From: Fredinandcohnia aciditolerans
Lineage (GTDB): Bacteria > Bacillota > Bacilli > Bacillales > Bacillaceae_L
NCBI GenBank assembly: GCA_003640645.1
Contig: QGHH01000018.1
Coordinates: forward strand, 28,189 to 92,188
DNA length: 64,000 bases
Direction: 5' to 3'
This document shows positions 25,816-34,099 of the stretch, piece after piece. Within the stretch, counting starts at the first letter, position 1; each line of letters begins with the position of its first letter. A program made the position numbers and the translations under genes. The notes beneath the pieces were generated by a model that ran no database searches, was not told where the DNA came from, and saw only the letters and a program-made list of their open reading frames with translations.

Positions 25816-27411
25816 TTATTTTGCTTCTGCCCAACGGTCGTATGCTGCTTGGTTGATTTTTGCCATTTCTTCAGCACCTAATTTGTTTAATGTTTTTACG
25901 AAATTATCCCACTCACCCTCAATGGATGCTTGACCAGAAACAAATTTCGCTTCCATTTGCTCTAAGTAAGAATCTAAATCTGGTTTAATTGTATTGAGTT
26001 TCGCTTGTTCTTCTTCAGTAAAGTACACTTGCGGGAATGGTAATTCCGCATATGGTAAATACTCTTCCTCAATCCAACCTGAAATTAGGTGAATAGTTGG
26101 GTTATCTTCTTTTGCAAAGAACTCCTGTTCTAACACCATTGGTACAGGAGTGCCAGCGCCCGGAGCGTGCTGTGCGTTTGCTTGTGTTGTATTCATACCT
26201 TCTGGGGCTAACAGCTTCCAGTTTCCTTTATCATCCCACTCCCAGTTCTCACCTTCAACACCTAAACGAGCTAGGTAAGTACCTTCTTCAGAGTACATAT
26301 AATCCAACCAACGCATAGTTGCTTCCGGTTGTTCATTTTCTGATGAAATCGCTGCACGTCCTCTTTTGATTTCAGAAAGCTTTGTCATAAGCTTTTGATT
26401 ATTAAGCTCACTTGTTAAAGGTGGTAACAATGGATAATTTGCCCCTAATGTTGGATCAGCATAGCCTACCATTACAATTGGCCAAGTTGGGAAAACACCT
26501 ACAAGATCTTCTGCTCCTTTAGCTACATATTGTTCCCATGTATGAGAGAATACCTGTTGGTCTAAAAGCTTTTCAGAGTATAAACGGTTTAAGTATTTTA
26601 AGTATTCCTTATATCCATCCTGAACGAATGCATATCCAACCTTGCCATCCTTTTCAAAAATTCCGCCTTGTTGGTTAATTCCGAATGCCGGCATAAAGTG
26701 ATATCTAAGTTCAGCAACACTTGAAGCAGTTAATGGAATTTCATCCGCTTTTCCGTTTTTATTTGGATCTTTTTCTTTATAATCCTTTAATAATTGGTAT
26801 AGCTCTTCAGTTGATTCAGGTCTTTTATCAACACCTAGATTTTTTAACCAGTACCCATTCATCCACATAATTGGTACTTGAGATGTTGTAGATGTATCAA
26901 TCCCTGGTAACGCATAAATATGACCATCTGGTGCTGTTATAGAAGACTTTAAATCTGGATATTTCTCCATTACCTTTTGTAAATTTGGTGCATATTGGTC
27001 AATTAGGTCCTCAAGTGGAGCTAGTAATCCTTGTGCACCGTAGTCAACCTCTTCGGCAGCAGTAAAGTTTGCTCCGAAAAAGACATCCGGAAGCTCCATA
27101 CTCGTAAACGCTAATTGTTTTTGCTGTGCATATTGATCTGATGTTGAAGTTCTGTAGGTGAAATCCATATTAGTTAACTCTTTCATTTTCTTGAAGAAAT
27201 TCATATCTCCCCAATTTGGCTGAAGCGGTGAACTCTGTCCCATCATTTCTAAAGTTAACGCTTCATTTACAATTGGATATCCTGTTGCATTTAAGTTCTT
27301 TGGTGCTTCTTTCTCTTTCGATACTTCTTCTTTATTCGAACAGGCTCCAAGAAGTAAACTAGATGCTAACAACACTGTTCCAGCTATTTTCATTTGCTTT
27401 TTGAACTTCAC
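25816..27411 (-). CDS. Oligosaccharide-binding lipoprotein (LplA/YtcQ type), importer 1
   Basis: A 531-residue extracellular binding protein. The signal peptide ends in lipobox LGAC with lipidated Cys24. It is of the large LplA-like class that pairs with LplB/LplC-type permeases for oligosaccharides. It starts at GTG with an AAGGGGGAT site. It is third in transcription order after the two permease genes, and DUF624, namZ and murQ follow. The cargo is therefore probably a MurNAc-containing sugar or short glycan (inference). It is clearly related to the lipoprotein at 34100-35713. Confidence 0.92.
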   Translation of the reverse strand: MKFKKQMKIAGTVLLASSLLLGACSNKEEVSKEKEAPKNLNATGYPIVNEALTLEMMGQSSPLQPNWGDMNFFKKMKELTNMDFTYRTSTSDQYAQQKQLAFTSMELPDVFFGANFTAAEEVDYGAQGLLAPLEDLIDQYAPNLQKVMEKYPDLKSSITAPDGHIYALPGIDTSTTSQVPIMWMNGYWLKNLGVDKRPESTEELYQLLKDYKEKDPNKNGKADEIPLTASSVAELRYHFMPAFGINQQGGIFEKDGKVGYAFVQDGYKEYLKYLNRLYSEKLLDQQVFSHTWEQYVAKGAEDLVGVFPTWPIVMVGYADPTLGANYPLLPPLTSELNNQKLMTKLSEIKRGRAAISSENEQPEATMRWLDYMYSEEGTYLARLGVEGENWEWDDKGNWKLLAPEGMNTTQANAQHAPGAGTPVPMVLEQEFFAKEDNPTIHLISGWIEEEYLPYAELPFPQVYFTEEEQAKLNTIKPDLDSYLEQMEAKFVSGQASIEGEWDNFVKTLNKLGAEEMAKINQAAYDRWAEAK

Positions 27412-27507
27412 AAAGAATCCCCCTTAATTGTAATTATGTTTCATCTAAAAAATGCCCCTTGTCAGACTTCCCCCTTCTTTCTCACCCCCTTGTTAAATGG
27501 AAAACAA

Positions 27508-28428
27508 TCATCCTTTCACAGAGCCAATCATGACGCCTTTTAAGAAGAAGCGCTGTAAGAATGGATAGGCGATTAATAATGGAGCCGCAGATACAATCAT
27601 GACTGCATATTTCACAATACTTGCAATTCGTGCTTGTTCCCCAATCGCCTCTATGTTTCCACCTTGCATCATGATTTCTGTTGCAATTTCTTGCTGTATT
27701 AAAATTTCCCTTAAAATAAGCTGTAGTGGGAAAAGTTCTCGATCCGTTAAATAAATTAATGCTCCAAAATACTGATTCCAATGGCCGACTCCATAGAATA
27801 GAGCCATTACTGCAATAATTGGTGCGGATAATGGTAGCACAATCTGAAAGAACGTTCTGAATACAGAAGCACCATCCACCTCTGCTGCTTCCTCTAAACC
27901 TCTTGGAATCGTTACTTTAAAGAAAGTCATTGTTACGATAATATTCCATACAGATGCTGCACTAGGGATAACCATAGCCCAAATGGTATTGACCATTCCT
28001 AGATCTCTAACGAGGAGATAAGTTGGAACAAGCCCACCATCAAAGAACATGGTGAAAATCAGCATACCCATTATGACGCCTTTACCAACTAGCTCTGTTC
28101 GAGATAAGGCATATGCGCATGGTAAAGTAACAGCCAGGTTAATAAAAGTACCCAACAATGTGTAAAAAATCGTGTTTCGATATCCTATCCAAATGTCTTT
28201 ACTTTCAAAGACCCTTTGGAACCCTTCAAATGTAATATCCTTTGGGAACAACCACATTTCACCAGAGTTTACAAAGCTCGGGTTACTAATCGATGCACTC
28301 ACGATATAAATAAGTGGATACATGATAATTATGATAAAAAACCAAACGAGAATTTTATTCGTGATATCAAACATTCGATCCGATTTTGTTTCCATGATTT
28401 TGCTAGACTTTTTCGGTTTTATCTTCAT
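27508..28428 (-). CDS. CUT1 permease, LplC type, importer 1
   Basis: A 306-residue inner-membrane permease with six predicted helices and an EAA loop EAAEVDGASVFRTFFQIVLP near residues 195-214. The C-terminus YPFLQRFFLKGVMIGSVKG is typical of LplC/YtcP proteins. An AAAGGAG site precedes the ATG. It lies 13 bp after the LplB-type permease and together they form the channel. The paralogue at 32160-33056 belongs to importer 2. Confidence 0.94.
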   Translation of the reverse strand: MKIKPKKSSKIMETKSDRMFDITNKILVWFFIIIIMYPLIYIVSASISNPSFVNSGEMWLFPKDITFEGFQRVFESKDIWIGYRNTIFYTLLGTFINLAVTLPCAYALSRTELVGKGVIMGMLIFTMFFDGGLVPTYLLVRDLGMVNTIWAMVIPSAASVWNIIVTMTFFKVTIPRGLEEAAEVDGASVFRTFFQIVLPLSAPIIAVMALFYGVGHWNQYFGALIYLTDRELFPLQLILREILIQQEIATEIMMQGGNIEAIGEQARIASIVKYAVMIVSAAPLLIAYPFLQRFFLKGVMIGSVKG

Positions 28429-28441
28429 GCTGGATACTCCT

Positions 28442-29443
28442 TTACCATAGACTTGTACCCGTTTTTCTTGCGAGTCTGTTAAATACGATTAAAATGATAA
28501 AGTTTATTACGGAGTTAAATAATCCGACAGCCGTCGAGTAGCTAAACTGACCATTCAATAATCCAATGTCATATACATAGGTTTGAATGACTTGGGAAGC
28601 CTCTAGGTTCAACGGATTCTGCATTAAAAGGATTTTTTCAAAACCAACTGACATAAAGTTACCCATATTTAAAATGAGGAGAATAATAATTGTTGGCATG
28701 ATTCCAGGAAGGTTTATATGCCATATCCTTTGCCATCTAGTTGCTCCATCTACTTTTGCGGCTTCATGCAACTGTGGATCAATCCCCGCTAAGGCTGCTA
28801 AGTAGATAATCGCTCCCCATCCGAGGTTTTGCCATTCTCCAGAAAACACAAAGATTGTTTTGAACCATGCAGGGCTTGTCATAAAATCAATAGGTTCAAA
28901 GCCTAATAGTTGAATGAAATGATTGATAATACCTGTCGCGGGATCCAAAAATGCAATAAGCATACCAACGAAAACAACTACAGAAATAAAATGTGGTGCA
29001 TAGGTAATAGTTTGGGCGGTTTTTTTGAACTTTCCATCCCTTAATTCATTTAATGACAATGCAACAATTATAGAAACTGGGAAAAGCAATAATTGATATA
29101 AATTAATCGATAATGTATTCCACATTAAGTCCCAGAAATAATACGATTCAAAAAATCTAGTAAAATGATCGAAACCAACCCATTCACTACCAAGAATGCC
29201 ATCTACTGCTCTAAAATTCTTAAATGCAATTTGCACACCATACATTGGATAGTATTTAAAAACTAGAAAATAGATAATTGCTGGTGCTAGTAAAATATAT
29301 AACTGCCAATGCTTAATGATCTTCCTCATTCTCTGTGTTCTTACTTTACGATCTTTTGGTACCCCGTTTGAAATGGAAGTTTTAGGGTCATTGGTTTCAA
29401 TATTCACTGTTTTATTCATGAGAGTTGAGACAACCCCTTTCAT
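28442..29443 (-). CDS. CUT1 permease, LplB/YteP type, importer 1
   Basis: A permease of up to 333 residues with an EAA loop EAAKVDGATRWQRIWHINLP. A roughly 40-residue polar N-terminal tail precedes the first helix. The start is uncertain: ATG at 29443 lacks a clear ribosome site, and an in-frame ATG at 29419 has AAAGGGG rather far upstream. It is the first gene of the permease set, lying just after a terminator-like hairpin that follows the PIG-L gene. No ATPase gene accompanies it. Confidence 0.92.
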   Translation of the reverse strand: MKGVVSTLMNKTVNIETNDPKTSISNGVPKDRKVRTQRMRKIIKHWQLYILLAPAIIYFLVFKYYPMYGVQIAFKNFRAVDGILGSEWVGFDHFTRFFESYYFWDLMWNTLSINLYQLLLFPVSIIVALSLNELRDGKFKKTAQTITYAPHFISVVVFVGMLIAFLDPATGIINHFIQLLGFEPIDFMTSPAWFKTIFVFSGEWQNLGWGAIIYLAALAGIDPQLHEAAKVDGATRWQRIWHINLPGIMPTIIILLILNMGNFMSVGFEKILLMQNPLNLEASQVIQTYVYDIGLLNGQFSYSTAVGLFNSVINFIILIVFNRLARKTGTSLW

Positions 29444-29456
29444 TCATATATAAGGG

Positions 29457-29490
29457 AAAAATCCTGGCGCTACACACTCGCATAGCGCCT
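29457..29490 (-). terminator. Terminator-like hairpin after the PIG-L gene
   Basis: Minus-strand GGCGCTA and TAGCGCC form a 7-bp stem with a 10-base loop, then AGGATTTTTC. It lies only 14-40 bp before the next start codon, so it may act as a partial terminator or attenuator inside the operon. Confidence 0.65.
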
Positions 29491-29537
29491 CTTCAAGTAG
29501 TTATTCATAGGAAATAGGGGTTTGTTCTTCTCAGAAC

Positions 29538-30248
29538 TTAAATTTCATGTCCTGGAATAAACCCTCTTCTCACATTACCACCTGTTGGGAATTTTAACGT
29601 TTGGGCATATTTGGCTCGACTTACACAGCCTCGAACTGTCCCTAGTGCTTTGTAATAGTCATAGTATCGGAATGATTTTGAATTCATAATAAACCAATAG
29701 TTTGACAACGCTTCCAGATATGTTTCAAATTCTTCAGACACATCTACAAAAATATCAGGAACGTATCCCTCCATGTCCTCCCAGTTTTCACTATGATAGA
29801 ATGGGTAGAAATGTGGAGGTAGACCTTCTAGATCAAATCCTGGAAGACCTGCCTTTAATTGGGCAGCTTCTACAATTCTCGGACAAAGTGCATGGTCGGG
29901 ATGGATACTGTTCACCCAGTGTGTGATTACAACAGTTGGACGCAGTTTACGCATTAGTGTTGCCACACGGGTAACAATCTCATCATCCAGCTTCAATTCT
30001 GCATCCTTGTAATCTAGTGTTATACTTTTTCCACCTAAGATTTCTGCCACTTTTTCAGCTTCTTGGATTTTCTGTTTACGGTAGTCATCTACTGATATAT
30101 GTGGAGGATTTCCTTTTTCACCTGCAGTCAAATGAACAAATGTCACATCCCATCCAGCTTTTGCATATTTATGAGCAATTGCTCCACCTTGAATCTCGAC
30201 GTCCCCACAGTGTGCTCCTACTAGGACTAAATGCTTCTTATTTTCCAT
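29538..30248 (-). CDS. PIG-L/LmbE-family deacetylase with altered active-site motif
   Basis: A 236-residue protein of the zinc-dependent N-acetyl-glucosamine deacetylase fold (LmbE, MshB, BshB relatives). The N-terminal metal motif reads AHCGDVE, with His13 and Asp16 as likely zinc ligands. The usual first Asp of the AHPDD motif, the general base in MshB, is replaced by Gly15. The third ligand motif appears as IHPDHAL near residue 117. A GGAGAGGTG site precedes the ATG. The cluster suggests an amino-sugar substrate, for example GlcNAc- or MurNAc-containing fragments, but the missing Asp leaves activity open. It has a cre-like site upstream. Confidence 0.85.
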   Translation of the reverse strand: MENKKHLVLVGAHCGDVEIQGGAIAHKYAKAGWDVTFVHLTAGEKGNPPHISVDDYRKQKIQEAEKVAEILGGKSITLDYKDAELKLDDEIVTRVATLMRKLRPTVVITHWVNSIHPDHALCPRIVEAAQLKAGLPGFDLEGLPPHFYPFYHSENWEDMEGYVPDIFVDVSEEFETYLEALSNYWFIMNSKSFRYYDYYKALGTVRGCVSRAKYAQTLKFPTGGNVRRGFIPGHEI

Positions 30249-30348
30249 TTTGTTTACACCTCTCCTATTTTTTGTTAATATGTAATTATTTTTAGAATAC
30301 TCCCAAAACTGTACGTAAGACTATAGGAACTAATTACCATATAAATGA

Positions 30349-30362
30349 AGATAACGCTTACA
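30349..30362 (-). promoter_or_regulatory. cre site upstream of the PIG-L/importer 1 operon
   Basis: Minus-strand TGTAAGCGTTATCT matches the cre consensus at every position but the last. It is about 100 bases before the PIG-L start. The surrounding gap (30249-30511) is AT-rich and otherwise empty. Confidence 0.6.
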
Positions 30363-30511
30363 AACCTAAATAAAAAATATAGAATTTCTTCTATACTAAA
30401 CTTTTGAACTATCAACAGTATATCACGGAATAAAAACAAATGAAATCTAATTTTATTAAAAAATATAATATATTGTATTTATATTTCAAAAATTTTTAAC
30501 TTATGCTCCTT

Positions 30512-30548
30512 ATGCAAAAATAATGGCCGACTCATATTAGAGTCAGCC
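30512..30548 (-). terminator. Terminator at the end of the murQ copy 2 operon
   Basis: Minus-strand GGCTGACTC and GAGTCGGCC form the stem, which overlaps the stop codon of murQ copy 2, followed by a T-rich stretch. Confidence 0.8.
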
Positions 30549-31481
30549 CTTTCCATAGTCACTATTTAAATTTACTGCTTGCTGTGCTACTTCAATCGCT
30601 TCTCGAACAAACCCATTTGTAAGTTTGATGCTTTCTTTAGCGACTTCTAAATTAACTGCTGCCTTGATCATCACAATGGCTGGCTTTACTTCATAATTTG
30701 TTATTTCTAGTATTTCTTCCACCTTGTTATAAGGCTCATGCGTTATAGTAGATACAATGTTTTTTGCACGTTCCTTTAATTTCACATTACTAGCATTTAC
30801 GTCCACCATTAAATTTTCATATACCTTACCTAGTTTTATCATGGACGAGGTGGTAATCATGTTCAATACCAGTTTATGGGAGGTTGCTGCTTTCATACGT
30901 GTTGAGCCCGTCAATACTTCTGGTCCTGTTAATACTTCAATGGCTATATCAGAGTATCTACTAATGATTGAATCCTGATTACTCGATAAGCTAATCGTTT
31001 TTGCACCAATCTTTTTTGCATACTGAAGTGCACCTACTACATAGGGCGTTCTTCCGCTTGCTGCAATTCCTACTACAACATCATGGTTGGTAAGGTTTTT
31101 TGCACCTAAATCCTGTGCCCCTAAATGAGGATCGTCCTCCGCACCTTCTACTGCTTCCACTAAAGCACGACTTCCCCCAGCCATGATTCCCTGAACCAAT
31201 TCAGGCGAGGTACGATAGGTTGGCGGGCATTCTACAGCATCCAGGATTCCAAGTCGCCCACTTGTACCGGCTCCTACATAAATTAATCTTCCACCGTTCA
31301 ATAGCGATTGATAGACGATATCGACAGTCGCTGCAATTTCAGGCAATACTGCTTCTACACAACCAGCAACCTTTTTATCTTCGTCATTAATGGTCTCTAA
31401 TATCTCTCGAGTTGACAGTTGGTCGATATTCATACTTTTTTCATTTCTCATTTCTGTCGTTAATGCTTCAATTTTTAACAT
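30543..31481 (-). CDS. murQ: N-acetylmuramic acid 6-phosphate etherase (copy 2)
   Basis: Second MurQ, 312 residues, converting MurNAc-6-P to GlcNAc-6-P and lactate. It has GAGTSGRLGILDAVECPPTY, SGRTPYV and GSTRMKAATSHK, nearly the same as copy 1 at 22971-23885. It ends the operon GH20-nagZ-lipoprotein-permeases-DUF624-murQ and lies 18 bp after the DUF624 gene. Both copies keep the motif residues, so neither looks decayed; they probably serve differently induced operons. Confidence 0.95.
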   Translation of the reverse strand: MLKIEALTTEMRNEKSMNIDQLSTREILETINDEDKKVAGCVEAVLPEIAATVDIVYQSLLNGGRLIYVGAGTSGRLGILDAVECPPTYRTSPELVQGIMAGGSRALVEAVEGAEDDPHLGAQDLGAKNLTNHDVVVGIAASGRTPYVVGALQYAKKIGAKTISLSSNQDSIISRYSDIAIEVLTGPEVLTGSTRMKAATSHKLVLNMITTSSMIKLGKVYENLMVDVNASNVKLKERAKNIVSTITHEPYNKVEEILEITNYEVKPAIVMIKAAVNLEVAKESIKLTNGFVREAIEVAQQAVNLNSDYGKG

Positions 31482-31499
31482 GTATCATCCATCCTGTAT

Positions 31500-32120
31500 T
31501 CATATTTCTGATGCTTTCTCATATTTAGGGAACGTTTTAGCTGTCCCCCACATAACGACGTAAGCTATAACACTTCCCCCAAAAAAGAAAAGGAAAGCCG
31601 GGAAAAACTTCAAAGATAAATAGATACTTATACTAATGATCACAAGTAAAAATATAGTGAGAATTGGATGAACCATCCCTATTACGAATGACCATTTTAC
31701 ATATTGTCCAATCTTTAAATTGAAATGAACAAATAAAGGAAAGATATACAAAAGAATTATAATGTATATTAGAAATAGCGCTATTACACCATAACTGGCT
31801 ATAAAATAAGCTAGGCTTTCTTGACTTCTTAAAATTTGAAATTCAATCGACAACAAATAACCAATCAATAACATACTAATTCCAATGATATTAGATTTCA
31901 CAAATTCACTTTTATATGACTTCCAAAAAGACCTAAAAATGTCTATATCTTTTTCTCCAATAATCCATTTTCGGACAACAGCAAACATTGCCACCGTTGC
32001 TGGCATAAACCCAAAAACAATTAATCCAAGTAAGGTAAACCCGACCCATAGCAAATTGAGATATGCGAACTTTGTAATTGATACACATAAACGATAATAT
32101 CCACTTGCTATGCCATTCAT
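31500..32120 (-). CDS. DUF624 (YesL-type) membrane protein 2
   Basis: A 206-residue membrane protein with about five hydrophobic segments. It shares LNLLWVGFTLLG, the MPATVAMFAVVRKW stretch and GEKDIDIFRSFWKSYKSEF with the protein at 25100-25723, so the two are paralogues. A GGGGGATG site precedes the ATG. It lies between the importer 2 permeases and murQ copy 2. Function unknown; the repeated position next to CUT1 permeases and murQ is the main clue. Confidence 0.87.
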   Translation of the reverse strand: MNGIASGYYRLCVSITKFAYLNLLWVGFTLLGLIVFGFMPATVAMFAVVRKWIIGEKDIDIFRSFWKSYKSEFVKSNIIGISMLLIGYLLSIEFQILRSQESLAYFIASYGVIALFLIYIIILLYIFPLFVHFNLKIGQYVKWSFVIGMVHPILTIFLLVIISISIYLSLKFFPAFLFFFGGSVIAYVVMWGTAKTFPKYEKASEI

Positions 32121-32159
32121 GCAAACATCCCCCTATAGATTGATAGTCTTTGTGTAGCC

Positions 32160-33056
32160 TTATTCTTTAACGGAACCAATTAATACACCTTTAACAAAAA
32201 ACCTTTGTAGAAATGGGTAGACAATAAGTAAGGGCAAAGCCGATACAATAATCACCGCATATTTTACTAGTGAAGCCGTTTTTACTTGCTCAACAAAAGA
32301 CTGAGCTGTCCCCGCTCCCCCTGCGATACCTTCAGCACTAACTTCATTTAAGATCAGTATTTGTCTTAAAATCAGTTGCAGTGGATAAAGACTTTCATCA
32401 GATAAATAAATTAATGCGTTAAAATACTGATTCCATAATCCAACAGCATGGAATAGTGCCATTACCGCTATAATCGGAAGCGATAAGGGTAAAACCACTT
32501 TACGAAAAATGGTAAAGTCAGAAGCACCATCTATTTTAGAAGCCTCCACTAATTGGTCTGGAATCGTCTGTTCAAAAAAGGTTTTAGCAACAAGAATGGA
32601 CCATGCTCCTACAACACCTGGGATGACAATCGCCCAAATGGTATTCAACATCCCTAGGGACTGAACAACAAGGTAGGTTGGAATTAACCCCCCACTAAAT
32701 AGCATGGTGATTAAAATCACCCATAGCAAAATCTTTTTCCCCTTAAGTTCTTTTCGAGATAATGCATATGAACAAGGTAGAAGAACGAGTAGGTGAAGTA
32801 AGGTCCCCACAATGGTATAAATAATTGTATTTTTATACCCAACCCATATGGCGTCATTCTGAAAGACCCTTTGAAAACCTGCAAATGATACATCAACTGG
32901 CCAAAGCCACATCCTACCGCTATTTACCGCATCGGGATCACTAATAGAAGCACTAATAACAAAAATTAACGGATATACAATGATTAACGTAATAACTGCT
33001 ACAAATATTGTATTCATGATATCGAACGCTTTATCTGATAGACTAAATGTTTTCAT
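32160..33056 (-). CDS. CUT1 permease, LplC type, importer 2
   Basis: A 298-residue permease with the EAA-type loop EASKIDGASDFTIFRKVVLP and the C-terminus FLQRFFVKGVLIGSVKE. The ATG at 33056 has an AGAGGTGA site; the longer frame would overlap the upstream gene. It lies 11 bp after the LplB-type partner. The first residue of the usual EAA triplet is followed by Ala-Ser rather than Ala-Ala, a mild variation. It forms importer 2 with the genes at 33068 and 34100. Confidence 0.93.
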   Translation of the reverse strand: MKTFSLSDKAFDIMNTIFVAVITLIIVYPLIFVISASISDPDAVNSGRMWLWPVDVSFAGFQRVFQNDAIWVGYKNTIIYTIVGTLLHLLVLLPCSYALSRKELKGKKILLWVILITMLFSGGLIPTYLVVQSLGMLNTIWAIVIPGVVGAWSILVAKTFFEQTIPDQLVEASKIDGASDFTIFRKVVLPLSLPIIAVMALFHAVGLWNQYFNALIYLSDESLYPLQLILRQILILNEVSAEGIAGGAGTAQSFVEQVKTASLVKYAVIIVSALPLLIVYPFLQRFFVKGVLIGSVKE

Positions 33057-33067
33057 GTGATCACCTC

Positions 33068-34024
33068 TTACCACAAGCTATTGTTACTAACACGTCTTGC
33101 TAAATAGTTGACGAGTACTAGTAGTATGATGTTAATAACAGAATCGAACAATCCAATAGCAGCAGCAAAACTATACTGTCCTTCAATCAAACCGGTTTGA
33201 TATACAAATGTTTGAATGATATCAGATGTCTCCGCATTTAATGAGTTCTGCATCAAAAGAACTTTTTCAAAACCAATAGACATGAAACTTCCAATATTTA
33301 GAATAAATAACACGACAATTGTAGGGAATATCGATGGAATATTAATATGAATAATTCGTTGTATTCTGGTCGCACCATCAACCCTTGCCGCCTCATGTAA
33401 TTCTGGATTTACTCCTGCTAACGCAGCTAGATAAATAATCGTCCCCCAACCAAGTGACTGCCATTGACCAGACCAAACATATATATGTCGAAACCAGTCA
33501 GGGTCTGTTAGGAATCTAATTGGTTCACCGCCCAGGGTTACAACAATATGATTAACTAAACCTGTTACAGGATCTAGAAATGCAACCAGCATACCAACAA
33601 CAACAACCACAGATATAAAATGTGGGGCATATGTGAGTGTCTGTGACCATTTTTTAAATGGTCCGTTCTTTAACTCATTTAAAGCGAGGGCAAAAATGAT
33701 TGGTAACGGAAATAGTATTAAACCATACGCGCTTAATATGATTGTATTTTTTAAGAGTCGCCAAAAATAATAGGAATTAAAAAAACGCTCAAAGTGTTCA
33801 AATCCTATCCAAGGACTACCTACTATTCCCAGATTCGCATAGAAGTCTTTAAAAGCAATTTGAACTCCGTACATAGGGATGTAGTGGAAGATGGTGAAAT
33901 ATATAAATGCTGGTAATAAAAATACATATAACTGCCAATTGAGTAATAGATTCTTTTTAGCACGTTTTAATCTACTACTCGCATATACCTGTGTGTGTAT
34001 GTTTGTTTCTGGTTTAGCATCCAC
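33068..34024 (-). CDS. CUT1 permease, LplB/YteP type, importer 2
   Basis: A 318-residue permease with EAA loop EAARVDGATRIQRIIHINIP. It starts at GTG with an AAAGGAGG site 8-9 bases upstream. It is closely similar along its length to the permease at 28442-29443 (IYFLVFKYYPMYGVQIAFK there, IYFTIFHYIPMYGVQIAFK here). It lies between the lipoprotein and the LplC-type gene. Confidence 0.94.
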   Translation of the reverse strand: MDAKPETNIHTQVYASSRLKRAKKNLLLNWQLYVFLLPAFIYFTIFHYIPMYGVQIAFKDFYANLGIVGSPWIGFEHFERFFNSYYFWRLLKNTIILSAYGLILFPLPIIFALALNELKNGPFKKWSQTLTYAPHFISVVVVVGMLVAFLDPVTGLVNHIVVTLGGEPIRFLTDPDWFRHIYVWSGQWQSLGWGTIIYLAALAGVNPELHEAARVDGATRIQRIIHINIPSIFPTIVVLFILNIGSFMSIGFEKVLLMQNSLNAETSDIIQTFVYQTGLIEGQYSFAAAIGLFDSVINIILLVLVNYLARRVSNNSLW

Positions 34025-34099
34025 TTAATAGCCTCCTTTCCAAACAAAAACGGGGGAAGAGGTCTCCCCCTAGACATCCTTTATCTTCCTGTTTCGTTA

